64,000 nt of DNA from NCBI GenBank assembly GCA_905178155.1, contig CAJINV010000001.1, forward strand, positions 2,718,089 through 2,782,088, given 5' to 3'. Positions 1 through 10,368 of the stretch are shown here, in pieces; position 1 is the first letter of the stretch, and each line of letters opens with the position of its first letter. Position numbers and translations under genes: made by a program. The notes beneath the pieces were generated by a model. It was not told the origin of the DNA, did no database searches, and saw nothing but the letters and a program-made list of their open reading frames with translations. Origin of the DNA: Amoebophrya sp. A120 (Eukaryota > Sar > Dinophyceae > Syndiniales > Amoebophryaceae).

Positions 1-2587
1 GAGAACCTTGCCTGCAGAACCGCCGGTCGCCACCGGCGGGTACGGAACACGAGCCGAGGCAAGGCCGTGGATGGTGTGCAGCGACGTCCGAGATCACTTG
101 TGCCGCTCGGAGATGCCGCCGTCGCGGGGTTCAAGGCAGAGCACGAAAAGCGCCCGTTCGATGTTGTGGCGTTCGTGAACCGGGAATCTGGGGGGCAAAC
201 CGGAGTAGCGGTCTTGTATGAAGTAGAAGGCGTTATTGCCTGAGAGAGAAGGCCGCGACGCGGTTGTTACGAGCAGGCAGAGCGTGAGCAATAAGCTATT
301 TTGTTCTCAGCTATGTGCCTATCCTTACTACACTACGCGATGCATGTGTCATTCAAAGGGAACGTACTACAGAAGCAACAGCAAGCTGCATTCGACGCTC
401 GAAAGCAAATATTCATTCCTGTTACACTGCTTTATCGCTGTGCTGCCTTCTCTGCAGGAAGTATTTGGAATGAATTAAGCAGCTGATCAACCTACTGGGC
501 GGTGAGCATGTGGTGAACCTCGCCGACCCCGAGGAACCCGCCGCCACCCTCGCGACTTGGGACTACCGGCTAGCGAGCGGTGTTTTCCGGGCCAACCGAG
601 CGAGCGGCGCCTGGTCTAGTGCGGCGTCCAGTCCAGAGCGGGAGAAGAACTTGCTGCAAAATATTAAATCAACCGAGAAGCCTGTACTACACTTTGCCCA
701 AGAGAGTACTAGACCACTGAAAGCGAAAACGAGCAGCCAAGGGTCAATCTCCAAGTCGTCCCCTGCAGCCGTGAAATTCGCTAGCGACGAGGAGAAATTA
801 TACGAAGTGTTTGAAGACGCCGTCGAGCAGCAGTACTACCATTCCGATGATCAAGGTACAGCTACTACCTTTCCGCAAAAACTCTTCCACGACGTCGATC
901 ACGATACTTCATCTCGCGGCATCCGGTTTCTGGTTTGCGGTGGCGATGGGACGGTGAGCTGGATTTTGAGTGAGATCGCGGCTTTCCCCGCACTTTCCGC
1001 GTACCACAATGGCGTTGCGATCTGCCCGCTCGGGACCGGAAACGACCTGGCGAGGAGTCTAGGGTGGGGGAAGGGCTTGCAGCGCTTGGAGGACCTGAAG
1101 CTCTTCCTGGAGTGGACCATGCACGCGGATGCAGTGGAACTTGACCGGTGGTGTTTAGAAGTAGAGCCGGAAGACGAGTTGCCAACCGACCACTGCTTCC
1201 ACCAATTTGAGAACTGTCTGCCGAAACGGGAAGAGGTGAACGATTTTGAACTTGAGAAGGCGTCCTCACCGCTACGCTTCTCTAGTCCGCAGCGGGAAGG
1301 GGAGGAGAATGCTGACAAGGACGAGGATCCATGCAGCACGGCAACGCCGTCCGATACGAGTCGCACGCCCGCGTCCTCGGTCCGAGAGAGGCACGGCAGG
1401 GGCAGTGGGAGTAGTAATAAAGTGGAGCCTGTTCATCTTACTAGCGTGCTTCGTCAAGTAGATCCTGTGTCAGGAACAACCGCTTCCTGGACTAAAAGCC
1501 CTAATCTCGCCTACGCGGTGCCGTTGCCGAAATACCGCGGGTATTTTCACTGCTACTTCTCCATCGGCCTGGATGCGGAAATAGCCTACCACGTGGAACG
1601 GAGCCGCAAACTTTCGGCGGTCGGCCGCCGCTTCTTCCGGGCAGGGCTGGGAAAGTGCTGCTACGGGTGGCATATCAAATCCAAATATGTCTGGGTCTGG
1701 AAGGTTCCGAACTTGTGATGCGTGTTTCGGATCCTACAAAGATCTGTGATGCATAACGTGCAAAAGGTGCCCACTTCTGGCCATGCTGAGAGGGCATTTC
1801 TCATGCAGAATACGCATCACCAAGGACCTGCAGAACCTGTGACGCTAGGCCCTGCATTCCAGACGGGGGGGAGGTTGGAAAAACTGCATGACAAATCTCA
1901 GAATCTCCCAAACCCAGACATTTTTGCATTTGATATGGCAGGGGTTTGCGAAGGTTGGCTGTTTTGCGCGCCAGTTTTGCTGCAACTCGACGCTGCTGTC
2001 CCGGGACGTGCGGATCTTGGAGCCGCCGGTACACAACTCAAGCCACACTTTTGCGTAGTGCGTCATTTGATCAGATCAAATACAAATTGATCTTTCCTTT
2101 TTGTGTAAGTACTGTGAATGTGGTTCTAGAAATCCAGTGCGAACAAACAATGTCACCGGCGTCCTCAACTTCTTTTCAGGTCGAGCAACTGGAAGCTCGG
2201 AAGATTCAAGCGTGCCTCTTGAAAGGTCGTTGCCGCCAGCTCTCCCTGCTGAACATCAACAGCTACGGAAGCGGTGCGCAGGGCGCGCGGGCCGAGACGC
2301 AGAGCGCGCGGGACCAGCATCTGGAGCTCTGCGCCGTGCGGAATCCGGGGTTCGATACGGCGTTGTTTTGCGGGTTGGCGAAGATGCAGGAACTGGAAAA
2401 GGTGCAGCGCTTGACGCTGCACGTGCAGAAACCCGTCTTCATGCAGTACGACGGGGAGGCTTGGTTTCTTCCCTGTCCTTCGGTAATCAGCATATTTCCG
2501 GCGAAGGACGCGGTCCGGCTTCTGCGCGCGCCGCCGGACGCGCCATTTTGGAACAATCGGCAAACGCACGGGTTTTGGGATCAATAG
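1..2587 (+). CDS. Diacylglycerol kinase (3' part; 5' end outside window)
   Basis: Predicted to phosphorylate diacylglycerol to phosphatidic acid in lipid signalling. Exons inferred: 1-222, 480-1672, 1941-2028, 2180-2587 (1911 nt, 636 aa plus stop, open at the 5' edge). The catalytic domain starts with FVNRESGGQTG near position 172, split by an intron from LINLLGGEHVVNL. The nucleotide-binding GGDGTVSW follows near 940 and PLGTGNDLARSLGWG near 1030. The accessory domain ends with LNINSYGSG, QYDGEAW and PCPSVISI near 2250-2490. An acidic/serine-rich insert lies at about 1170-1500. Intron 1 (223-479, GT-AG) and the last intron (2029-2179, GT-AG) are canonical. The middle one is an introner-like element at 1673-1935. 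No C1 or EF-hand domain is visible, but the N-terminus is missing. Family assignment is strong; the exact donor of the last intron is less certain. Confidence 0.88.
1673..1935 (+). mobile_element. Introner-like element, family A, in the diacylglycerol kinase gene
   Basis: 263 bp. Starts TATCAAATCC and ends GCATTTGATA, with terminal inverted repeats built on TGTCTGGGTCTGGAA. Flanked by the 5-bp direct repeat TGGCA (1668-1672 and 1936-1940). Deleting the element plus one repeat joins the kinase frame as GGG TGG CAG GGG. No register within the repeat gives GT-AG ends. Confidence 0.9.
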
Positions 2588-3151
2588 GGACTACTTCGAA
2601 ATGTAAGTAAGTAAGCAGTCGTGGTACAACGGAGAAACCACGACAGCAGCGCAGGAAAGTAGTGGAGCGAACTTTTGTCCTCAATCGTGTGAGTTTGAAG
2701 CTTGGAAGTCACATAATCGAGGAGGCTGTAACTGTCTTCTCTGCGTTTGCGCCACACTTTATCGGCTTCGATTGTGCGAGCCCTTTGGTTCTTCACAAGC
2801 GGAAACTACCGATCGAGATTTAATACTTGTTGGGCAACTCAGGATCTCTTGCACTATTGTGAGTAACCCTGTTGGTCTTCAAGAGATATCGATGGTCCGA
2901 AGATTTATGCGCCACGTTTTTTTTTCGAGCTTTGCCAAGGAAGTACGTTGTCGCATTTGTACATCCACGATTTTTACTGACTCCGACGTAGGTCTCCACT
3001 ACGGAATTGACTTCAAGAACCCAATGGCGAGGGAGAATGAGCTAGGGATTATTTCCTTCTGTCTGTTGGAACCGCTACCGCTACTAGCGAAGCACTTAAG
3101 TCGTTGTACAGAGTCGATCTTTTTCCTGTGTTTTTTTTCAAAATTTAAAGT
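2588..3151. other. Intergenic region
   Basis: No supported gene. A 127-codon open frame at 2772-3155 shows no recognisable domain and runs into the next start codon, so I treat it as chance. T-rich runs near 2925 and 3120 precede the next gene. Confidence 0.5.
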
Positions 3152-6100
3152 ATGAGAGCCTTCGTCTCCTCCGTGTCCATTCTTCTGGCCTTCTGGCCGT
3201 TGTCAGTCCACTTTTGGCCACTTGCTCAGGCTGCGGAGACCCGCACCCGTGTTTTTAGCGATCCGGTCGGGCTGCTGCTCAGCCGCTTCTATTTCAGCGA
3301 CAACGAAGGCAGGTTGGAACCGAGTGGCGCTGCAACAACCGAGGACGGAGAATCGTCTGGTGCAGGGGCCGGAGAGAACAAAAGGGATCGGTCGTTGAAG
3401 GAGCAGCTTTCGGACCTAACAGAAACTGCAACCGATCTGCTCGGCGATCTACGCGAGAAAAGTTGCAATCGGTTGAGGGGGGCATGGCGGGTCGTTTTGT
3501 GTGTGAAGATTCATGGAGCAGTAGCTGATCAAAAATATGCATCCAGGTGTATTGATAAAATGATTTTTGAAGCTCCATGCACTGCTTTCTAACAAATCAT
3601 GAAATTGTTTGAAATGATTGTTCCACATTCGAAGCACACCCGGCATTTTTCGCCTTCAATACTAGCGATTCCAACGACTGGGTGCGGCGAGTTTCTGCGA
3701 CGGCACGACAGGACGGGCTCTGGTGCTTGGTCCCCGGCTTGCAAAAATCCGGCACCGAGACGAGCCAAGTGGAGCAGTGTCTACAGGACGTTTTGCGCCG
3801 CATCAGCTACCGACCCTTCAACGTCACCGCGCCGGAAACCGCCTCGCTGCAGCCGTTTTCTCAGTTTCTGGCCGAGTTTGCGCGGGTGCTGCACCTTTCG
3901 GGGGCTTGGTTAGAGTTCCAGCTGCGCAAGCACAAAGCGGCGTACGCCAGGTTCTATAACAGTCAAGAAGATGGAGATGATTCCTCTACTAGTTCATCCG
4001 CGTCTTCCTGGAAAAGGTTTTTGGCGCGGAACGGGCTCAAGTTGAAGGCCGACCAAACCCAGTTCGAGGGGCAACCAAAAAGCTTCTCCGACCAAGCTGC
4101 CTCGGAGGCCCTGCACAAAGCGGAGGCGAACTTTTATCGCCTTGTGGGCGAGATCTGGGAGTATTTCGGCCCCGAGATTGACGACGTGTCTTGTGAAGAA
4201 GACAAAAATGTGTACCACTGGATTCGCGAGTCCTACGGCTTCTTTTTGCCGAGCGTCAGCCAGTATGACTGTCGGGTGAAGCGGCGAGAGGATGATGTTC
4301 TTGCCGGTGATCCTCCTTTGCTTGCCGAGAAAACCCTGGCCTCCCTGCAAAACCTGTCAAAGGACCGGGGAAACCGCGAAGGGCCGCGGACGCGCAGTAT
4401 CACCGCGCCCGACTGCGGGCTGCACCGAGATCGCTACGTGACGTTTTCTGACAGCATGAAGTTTCTCACGGAAAACGCGGGACTCGCAGCGCCAGCAAAA
4501 GTGCTGACGCGAAAGAACGTGTGGGAGGTTGTGGACGACAGAACTGGTTCATCAAGTGTGGTTACCACGAAGGAGAGCTCGCCGCGGGGAGATGAACGAG
4601 ATGCCATTATCCGACATATCGAAGCGAAGCAGCCAACACAACTAACCGAGCAAGCTGCATCAACACCAGCGTCGTCCGCAGCCAAGCTACTTCTGCAGCA
4701 CCTCATCCCTGAGCGGCTCCGCGATATCCACCGTTTGTCCTACGTCACCTGGGACGGCATGTTGGTCGGCGAGCTCGGAATTTTCCGTATTTGGCAGGAG
4801 GATTATGTTTTCCCTCGGGGCCGATGGTTCGTGAACGAGCTGAGCAGCCGATTCGCGCGCCGCCACAGCTGCCACGGCGGCACGGTGGTGATGCTGGTGG
4901 TGGCCTACCACACCTTTCTGCTAGACTTGCAGTTCGCGCACGCGGCCAATATTTTGCTGGAATTGGCGGAGTATCTCCTTTTGCGCCCGGAATCGGTAGA
5001 CGAATTCGATTGGGGGCTGACGAAGGAAGACGTTTTTGCGACCTTGCAAGCACTGGCAAACTTCCTCGGCGACTTGTGTCTGCACGAAGTGGAGAGCACT
5101 TTTTTTGGAAGTGAGTACGACGTTTTGTCCACCGGCGAGCAGCGAAAAAGCGAAGGATTTGATGCTTCGGAAGCGAGTTTCACAGCGACCGTTTTGGCAA
5201 AATTTCAGAACACGACAGCACCAGCAGATAATGTGTCGAGCGGGAAAGATAAAGAAGAAAGCCGTCCCTCGTTCTTTCCCTCCCCACCAGACCAAGGTGA
5301 GAAAAAGCGAGAAAACGAGCGTTTGGCCTGGAAGGCGCGGATACAGGCGGAGATTGCGCAGGATCCCAAAGCGATAGAAGTGTACTGCCGCGATTTTTTT
5401 TACAACAATCGGTTTCGCACAAATCACCCCAAGCACTTTGCCAGAACCGCAAGCCCCGCGATCGCGGGCTTTTTGACGGAGTTCCTGCACTTGGAGGAGG
5501 AAGATGAAAACCACCTTGCGGTTAGAACAAAGGCACAAGCAGCTACCTCTTCCTCGAAGCACAAAACTTCCAGCCTTGTCGACACCCTTCCGCCTGGCAG
5601 TTTCGATCCCTACTACGCCCACCCGGTGGCCGTGGCGATGGACATGTTTTTCAACCGGACAAGTTCGGACAGGCGCAAGCTGTACCACGAAGTTGGGGTG
5701 AATGTCTACGCCACCGATGTGCCGTTTGTGTTACACAAGCGGATTTCGGCTCCACGAATGAAGACCATCCACAGCAGTGAGAAGAAGGTGGATCCGAGCC
5801 TGCTGCAGTTTTTGATAGAAAAAAAGCTCGCGAAGTTTCATGGCTTGGTTGACGGTGTTAATGCTGACAACGCCAACGGCGACTCGGTAGGAAAACATGC
5901 AGCTTCTGGCGATTCCCATTCCACAATGACCACTGCTTTTACGTCGCCACAAGAAATAAACACGGACAGCCGAGCGACCCGCTCATCCCCCGACCATCGC
6001 CCGCGTTCCGAGGAAAGCAGCAGTACCTCTTTGAGCGCCGAGGAAGAAGAAGAGCGCGAGTTTTTTTCTGACGATCCTGACGAGGAGGATCTGCGAGACG

Positions 6101-9100
6101 GAACTACTCCCGAACAGCCTCCGCAACGCCCTGGACAGAACAGCCAGGATAGAAATGCAAATACGGGTGATTCAGATTCAGTCGCTTTACCGGGAAGGAG
6201 TAAAGAAACAAGCTCAAAAATCGCAGCTGCGCCACCCTCCCAACGGCACTTCGAGTTGTTCCAGCGCGCTCTCCCGACCTGGCAAACCGCGAAGCCGTAC
6301 TTTGAGAACCGGGTGTACGTGAAAAAACCGTGCTATGGAAGTGTCAGGTTTGAAATCGACAAAGTTGAAATAATTTCTCATGCATAAATTGCAAGGCATG
6401 AAGTGCCTCTCTTGCAGGGATGGCAAGTGAGGCCGATCGTCAGCCTGTTTGGGGTCTGCGGGAGAGCTGCTAAAGTAGCATGGCAAAAGCCTTCTTCTGT
6501 TCCTAAACAGCATGACAGCCTGGATTTAGACGGTGCCAAAATTTGTCATGCACCGCTCGGAAATTGGACTTCCAACTGGTATCGATTTTCTGCATTTCAA
6601 CTTTGACGATTTCAAGCCTGACACTTGCATACGTGCGTGCAACCGGTGATCGAGAACGCGTGTCTTCATTTTGACCACGTGTACACCGATTCTCTTCCGG
6701 AAAACACGCTTCTGCCCTCCTGCGCGGAACTGCGCCAGCGCGCCTATGTGCGCACGAAACGGTTTCCGAGAAGTAAGAACGCGGAAAAATCTAAATCATC
6801 GTCGAGAAGTGGTGATGGGAATAAAGTTTTTTCGTTTGAAGATTTCCCGCCTTACAAAACCTCCAGCGGCACCAGCAGAGAAACGATCGGGATTGTCACC
6901 AACATGAACCTGCCGGCCAACGTTGGGCACGACATGACATGGTATGTGCCCCTGGCAGAGACGGTGAAGAAAGTGCAAAAACAGGCGAAAGAGTCTGAGA
7001 AGCCGGTAGACATTGAGATCCAGCTCTTCTACCATTACCACTACGGGAATTCGCTGAGCAAGATTTGGCAGCGCACGGTACAGACCGTCGGGAATTACAG
7101 CGAAGCAGTGGACGACGCTGGGGAGGAGGTTGCACTTGGCATAGAAGAACAGGCCGCGCAGACCTTGGAAAAGCTGGAAGAAGTCGCTGGGGCGGAAATA
7201 AAAGCGTCGAGCAGTCCTCCGGAGCTGCTGTCAGAAACTGTGAAGCACCAGATCATTCCGAAATTCGCAAATTTCGTCGAGACCGAAGTGCTACCAAGAA
7301 TCGCTTCCGGGGAGAGAAACGCGTTTTACTATGAGGATTTGTTCAAAAACTTTCTCCAAGACGTGCCCGTGCACCACAGCCTCCACTCCGTCTCCGAAAT
7401 GCGGTGCTACCACAAACTGGTTTGGGGCCGCGGACCCCTGTACAACATGCGACACGCGGTGCAGGCGGGAGTGGTGGCGGTTGGAGGAGAGGGCGATATT
7501 AGAATCAGCGGAAAGATGTTGAACAGCGGAGACGAAATAAAGCCATTCATCTTCGCAGCAACTGATCTTCCGCACGACCAGGAGCATTTATCTGCAGAGG
7601 TAGCGACGGCACAATCTACTTCCGCGCTTGCAACAAGCAGCTTCAATAGCCCGTATTTCCTTGACAACCGCAGCACCACTGTTGCGCGGTTTTACCCCGG
7701 ATTCGAACAAACAACTTCAGCGGCTGCTCCAGGCGGAGCAGACACTAGAGAAATAAAGAAGCACAACGACGAGAATAAAGACCAATCGCCCTTCTTCCCT
7801 TCCAACCTGATCTCCTTTTCCCGCGAGAACGGAGACTATTTCGTTGCCGAGTACCGTGACTACCTGCAAAACTGGGAGTGGAACCCGACCGACCGCAGAG
7901 TCGCGGCCGTGCGCGAGAAACAACCGCTCCTGTGGCAGGCCTCGGTTTGCCCTGTGGACGAGGAAAAGAACCTGGAGACCAATCCGATTGCGCTGGAGGA
8001 CGCGAATATCGGCGAGTACGACCAGGAAGTCCTCCACTCATTCGGGTTTCTCGGGCTCCCACCCAGACCGCTCGTGGATCCGGATATGAGTGTCCAAAGG
8101 GAGTTGGTCGACTCCGAGGCGAATCCGCGCGGCATGCTGCAGGACGACGAACAAAACATGCAGTTGGGCGTGCCGAAGTGCATCCCGGTCCAGACGGACA
8201 ATACGACTTCGTGGAGCTCCCTGGTGGGCGATTTGGACCGAAAAGTGGATGAACTCGCGGTGGCGAGACGGGTGACGGAGAAAGCGACGTACTACGTGCG
8301 CAGCATGCAGTATCCCACGAAAAAAGTGTTACAGTTACACATTTGTTGGAGTTTCTGCGTCACAAATTTTCTCTGTGTGGCAGAGAAAACTTGTAATGCG
8401 AAGATCATCAGGGAAATCAGGAAGGAAACCAGGCTCCCAAGCATCTCCTGCATGAGAAAGGTTGTCTGTGTTGCCGGTCTTGCAGCACACTGTGTAACTG
8501 TAGCACTTTTTTCTTGCGATATGCAGACCTCGCAGTCGAAGAAAACGACGCACATGATGTACGTGCACCCATTGCACCAGGAGCCCGTGTATCCTGTGTA
8601 AAAAGGTCCCCACGTCGACCCCAGAGTTGTCATGCAGATTTGCAATGACAGGCTCGCTTGTAATGCGCTCTCCCATGACAGGCATTGCCAATCGTGTTTT
8701 GCCATTTGTAATGCTGCAAACAGGATCAGCAGACGGATTTGTGATGCGGATGTCCTTGCTGACATGCACTAATACACTGCGAACTGCAACTTGTCATGCG
8801 TGGCTCCCAAAACTTGCGGATTTGTGTTGTTAAGTGTCCAACTTCACTATGGGGTGGGCACGTTTTTACATATGATACCGTGCTGCGGGCCCTCGGCCGG
8901 CAAACCCGGCCGAAGGCGCTGCTGTTCGACCGGCCCGGGGGCTATCCGCGGAGAATTTTGAACTTGGAGGAGCTCGCGCGGTTTTTACTCGCGAAGTTTT
9001 CCACCGTGTTCGACTGGCACATCGTCGCGGGCCTGGAGCAGTTCAGCGGCGCGGACCAGATGCGGCTGTTCGCGCAGTCCTCGTTGGTTGTCGGCGCAGT

Positions 9101-9758
9101 GGGCACCAGCATGCACTTTCTGCTCGCGATGGAGGACGCGAGGAAGAGAAATTCCCAGGGGACCACGAAAAAGCATGAGAAAGACGAAGCTGTTGAAGGC
9201 AGTTCAGGTCATCGTCTTCTTTCATCGGACAGCAGCAGCATATTAAACAGGAACAAATCTAGTTCTTCTACTTCCACCTCGGTCGACCAAACGTACGACC
9301 GGTTTTTCGAACGCAATGCGCACCTGCACGAAAAGATCCGACCGACCGTCATTGAGTATGCCCCTTTGAAGTACAAGCCGCACGATTTAGAGCATTACGA
9401 GTGCACGGACAATTTTTTCCTTGACAAGTACGGGTGGGTAGGCGGCCAAGCGAGGCAGCAGCAAATCCGGCACATCTGCTTGCGTGCGCGAGCGCTGTTC
9501 GAGCACGACACGTTCGCGCGCCAGGACGCCTTTGGGTTTACGGTGGCCGCCGCGCGGTCGCAGTGGCGCGCGGCGCACTTGAAAGTTCTGAATTTCACAC
9601 AGTTGGAGGAAATCATTGAAAATGTGGTTTTAGCAGATGTGGACGCGTCTGTGAAGAGGGAACTCAAGATCGGACAAGGATTGCTCGGCGATAGCGAAGA
9701 ATTTGCTGCGGCCACCAGCAGCCTCAGTTCTTACTCATCAATCGGAGAAGTCGTGTGA
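3152..9758 (+). CDS. Large secretory-pathway protein with a GT61-like glycosyltransferase domain
   Basis: Predicted 1875 aa from exons 3152-3498, 3666-6333, 6637-8310, 8527-8589 and 8883-9758 (5628 nt, a multiple of three). The N-terminus (MRAFVSSVSILLAFWPLSV) looks like a signal peptide or signal anchor, so the protein should enter the ER. The last ~290 residues resemble glycosyltransferase family 61: YPRRILNLEELARFL, then EQFSGADQMRLFAQSSLVVG, then VGTSMHFLLA where relatives have a GPHGAGLTN-like segment, and a VIEY strand. The middle is long, with acidic and serine-rich low-complexity stretches (for example around 6000-6120). The first intron (3499-3665) is GT-AG; the other three are introner-like elements. 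Donor sugar and acceptor cannot be inferred. GT61 membership is moderately supported; the large N-terminal region is unrecognised. Confidence 0.72.
6334..6631 (+). mobile_element. Introner-like element, family D
   Basis: 298 bp. Starts TATGGAAGTGTCAGG and ends CCTGACACTTGCATA. The inverted repeats extend about 30 bp and include GAAATCG(A)C / G(A)CGATTTC and CAAAGTTGAAAT / ATTTCAACTTTG. The 5-bp direct repeat CGTGC is at 6329-6333 and 6632-6636. Excision restores AAA CCG TGC GTG CAA in the GT61-like gene. This is the only copy of its family in the window. Confidence 0.88.
8311..8521 (+). mobile_element. Introner-like element, family C
   Basis: 211 bp. Starts TATCCCACG and ends TTCTTGCGATA. 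Inverted repeats contain AAAAAGTGTTACAGTTACAC and its complement. The direct repeat TGCAG is at 8306-8310 and 8522-8526. Excision joins AGC ATG CAG ACC in frame. Confidence 0.9.
8590..8877 (+). mobile_element. Introner-like element, family B
   Basis: 288 bp. Starts TATCCTGTGTAAAAAGGTCC and ends CACGTTTTTACATATGATA. The direct repeat CCGTG is at 8585-8589 and 8878-8882. Excision gives GAG CCC GTG CTG CGG in frame. It lies only 68 nt after the family C element that ends at 8521. Confidence 0.9.
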
Positions 9759-10368
9759 CAGGAACAGGACTGGGACTGCTCAGATTGTAAAAAACTGCCG
9801 CAGCATGCAGCTTCCTGATTCCTTGTCTTTCTTGCGTTTGTTGTTCCAGCGCCTACATTGAGAAATCGAAATGTGCTTTTTGATGAAATCATCTGTCGCA
9901 GAGTGTCGTCCTGATGAGGTTTTTGAAGTGTAAGTGCCCGCCGAGTTCTTTTTTTGGTATCGGTTTCGGTGCTGTGATTTCGTTGTGTGAATTCATCATG
10001 GAAATTAAGTATTGGTGATCCATGGAGACGAAAGCGAAAAGATCGAAATATGGTGATCGGTTCTTTGAAGAAAGAAAAAATTGAGTTCAGGGAGTTTTCT
10101 AAGGATTGGTTGAGATGATTGTCCCTTGACTCATGTCTGCGTTGTCAAATCCATTTGAAATTGAAAATCATTTTCCACAGTGAACGAAGAAGTGAAGTCT
10201 CGAAACGTGGAGACGAAGACAACAGGTACATGCAGTGAATAGAGTATACTTAGTTGTGTCACGACACAACATCACACTGCGTATTCTTCCGCCATTTGTG
10301 ACTAGGTAGACGTTGATGTAGTTGACTATTCTTTCACGTAGAGCTGCTGCTTGACTGAGACGCAGATT
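9759..10368. other. Intergenic region
   Basis: No supported gene. AT-richer than the flanking coding DNA. It should hold the 3' UTR of the GT61-like gene and the 5' UTR of the first helicase. Confidence 0.5.

Noticed and set aside
2772-3155. 127-codon + strand open frame between the kinase and the GT61-like gene
   Set aside because: No domain, no coding-like composition, and it overlaps the next gene's start codon; probably chance.
4921-5688. 255-codon - strand open frame opposite the GT61-like gene
   Set aside because: It is the mirror of a well-supported + strand exon and has no independent evidence.
6387-6625. Stop codon and new start between two large open frames, considered as two separate genes
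   Set aside because: The gap is exactly a family D introner with a CGTGC duplication, and excision restores one continuous frame.
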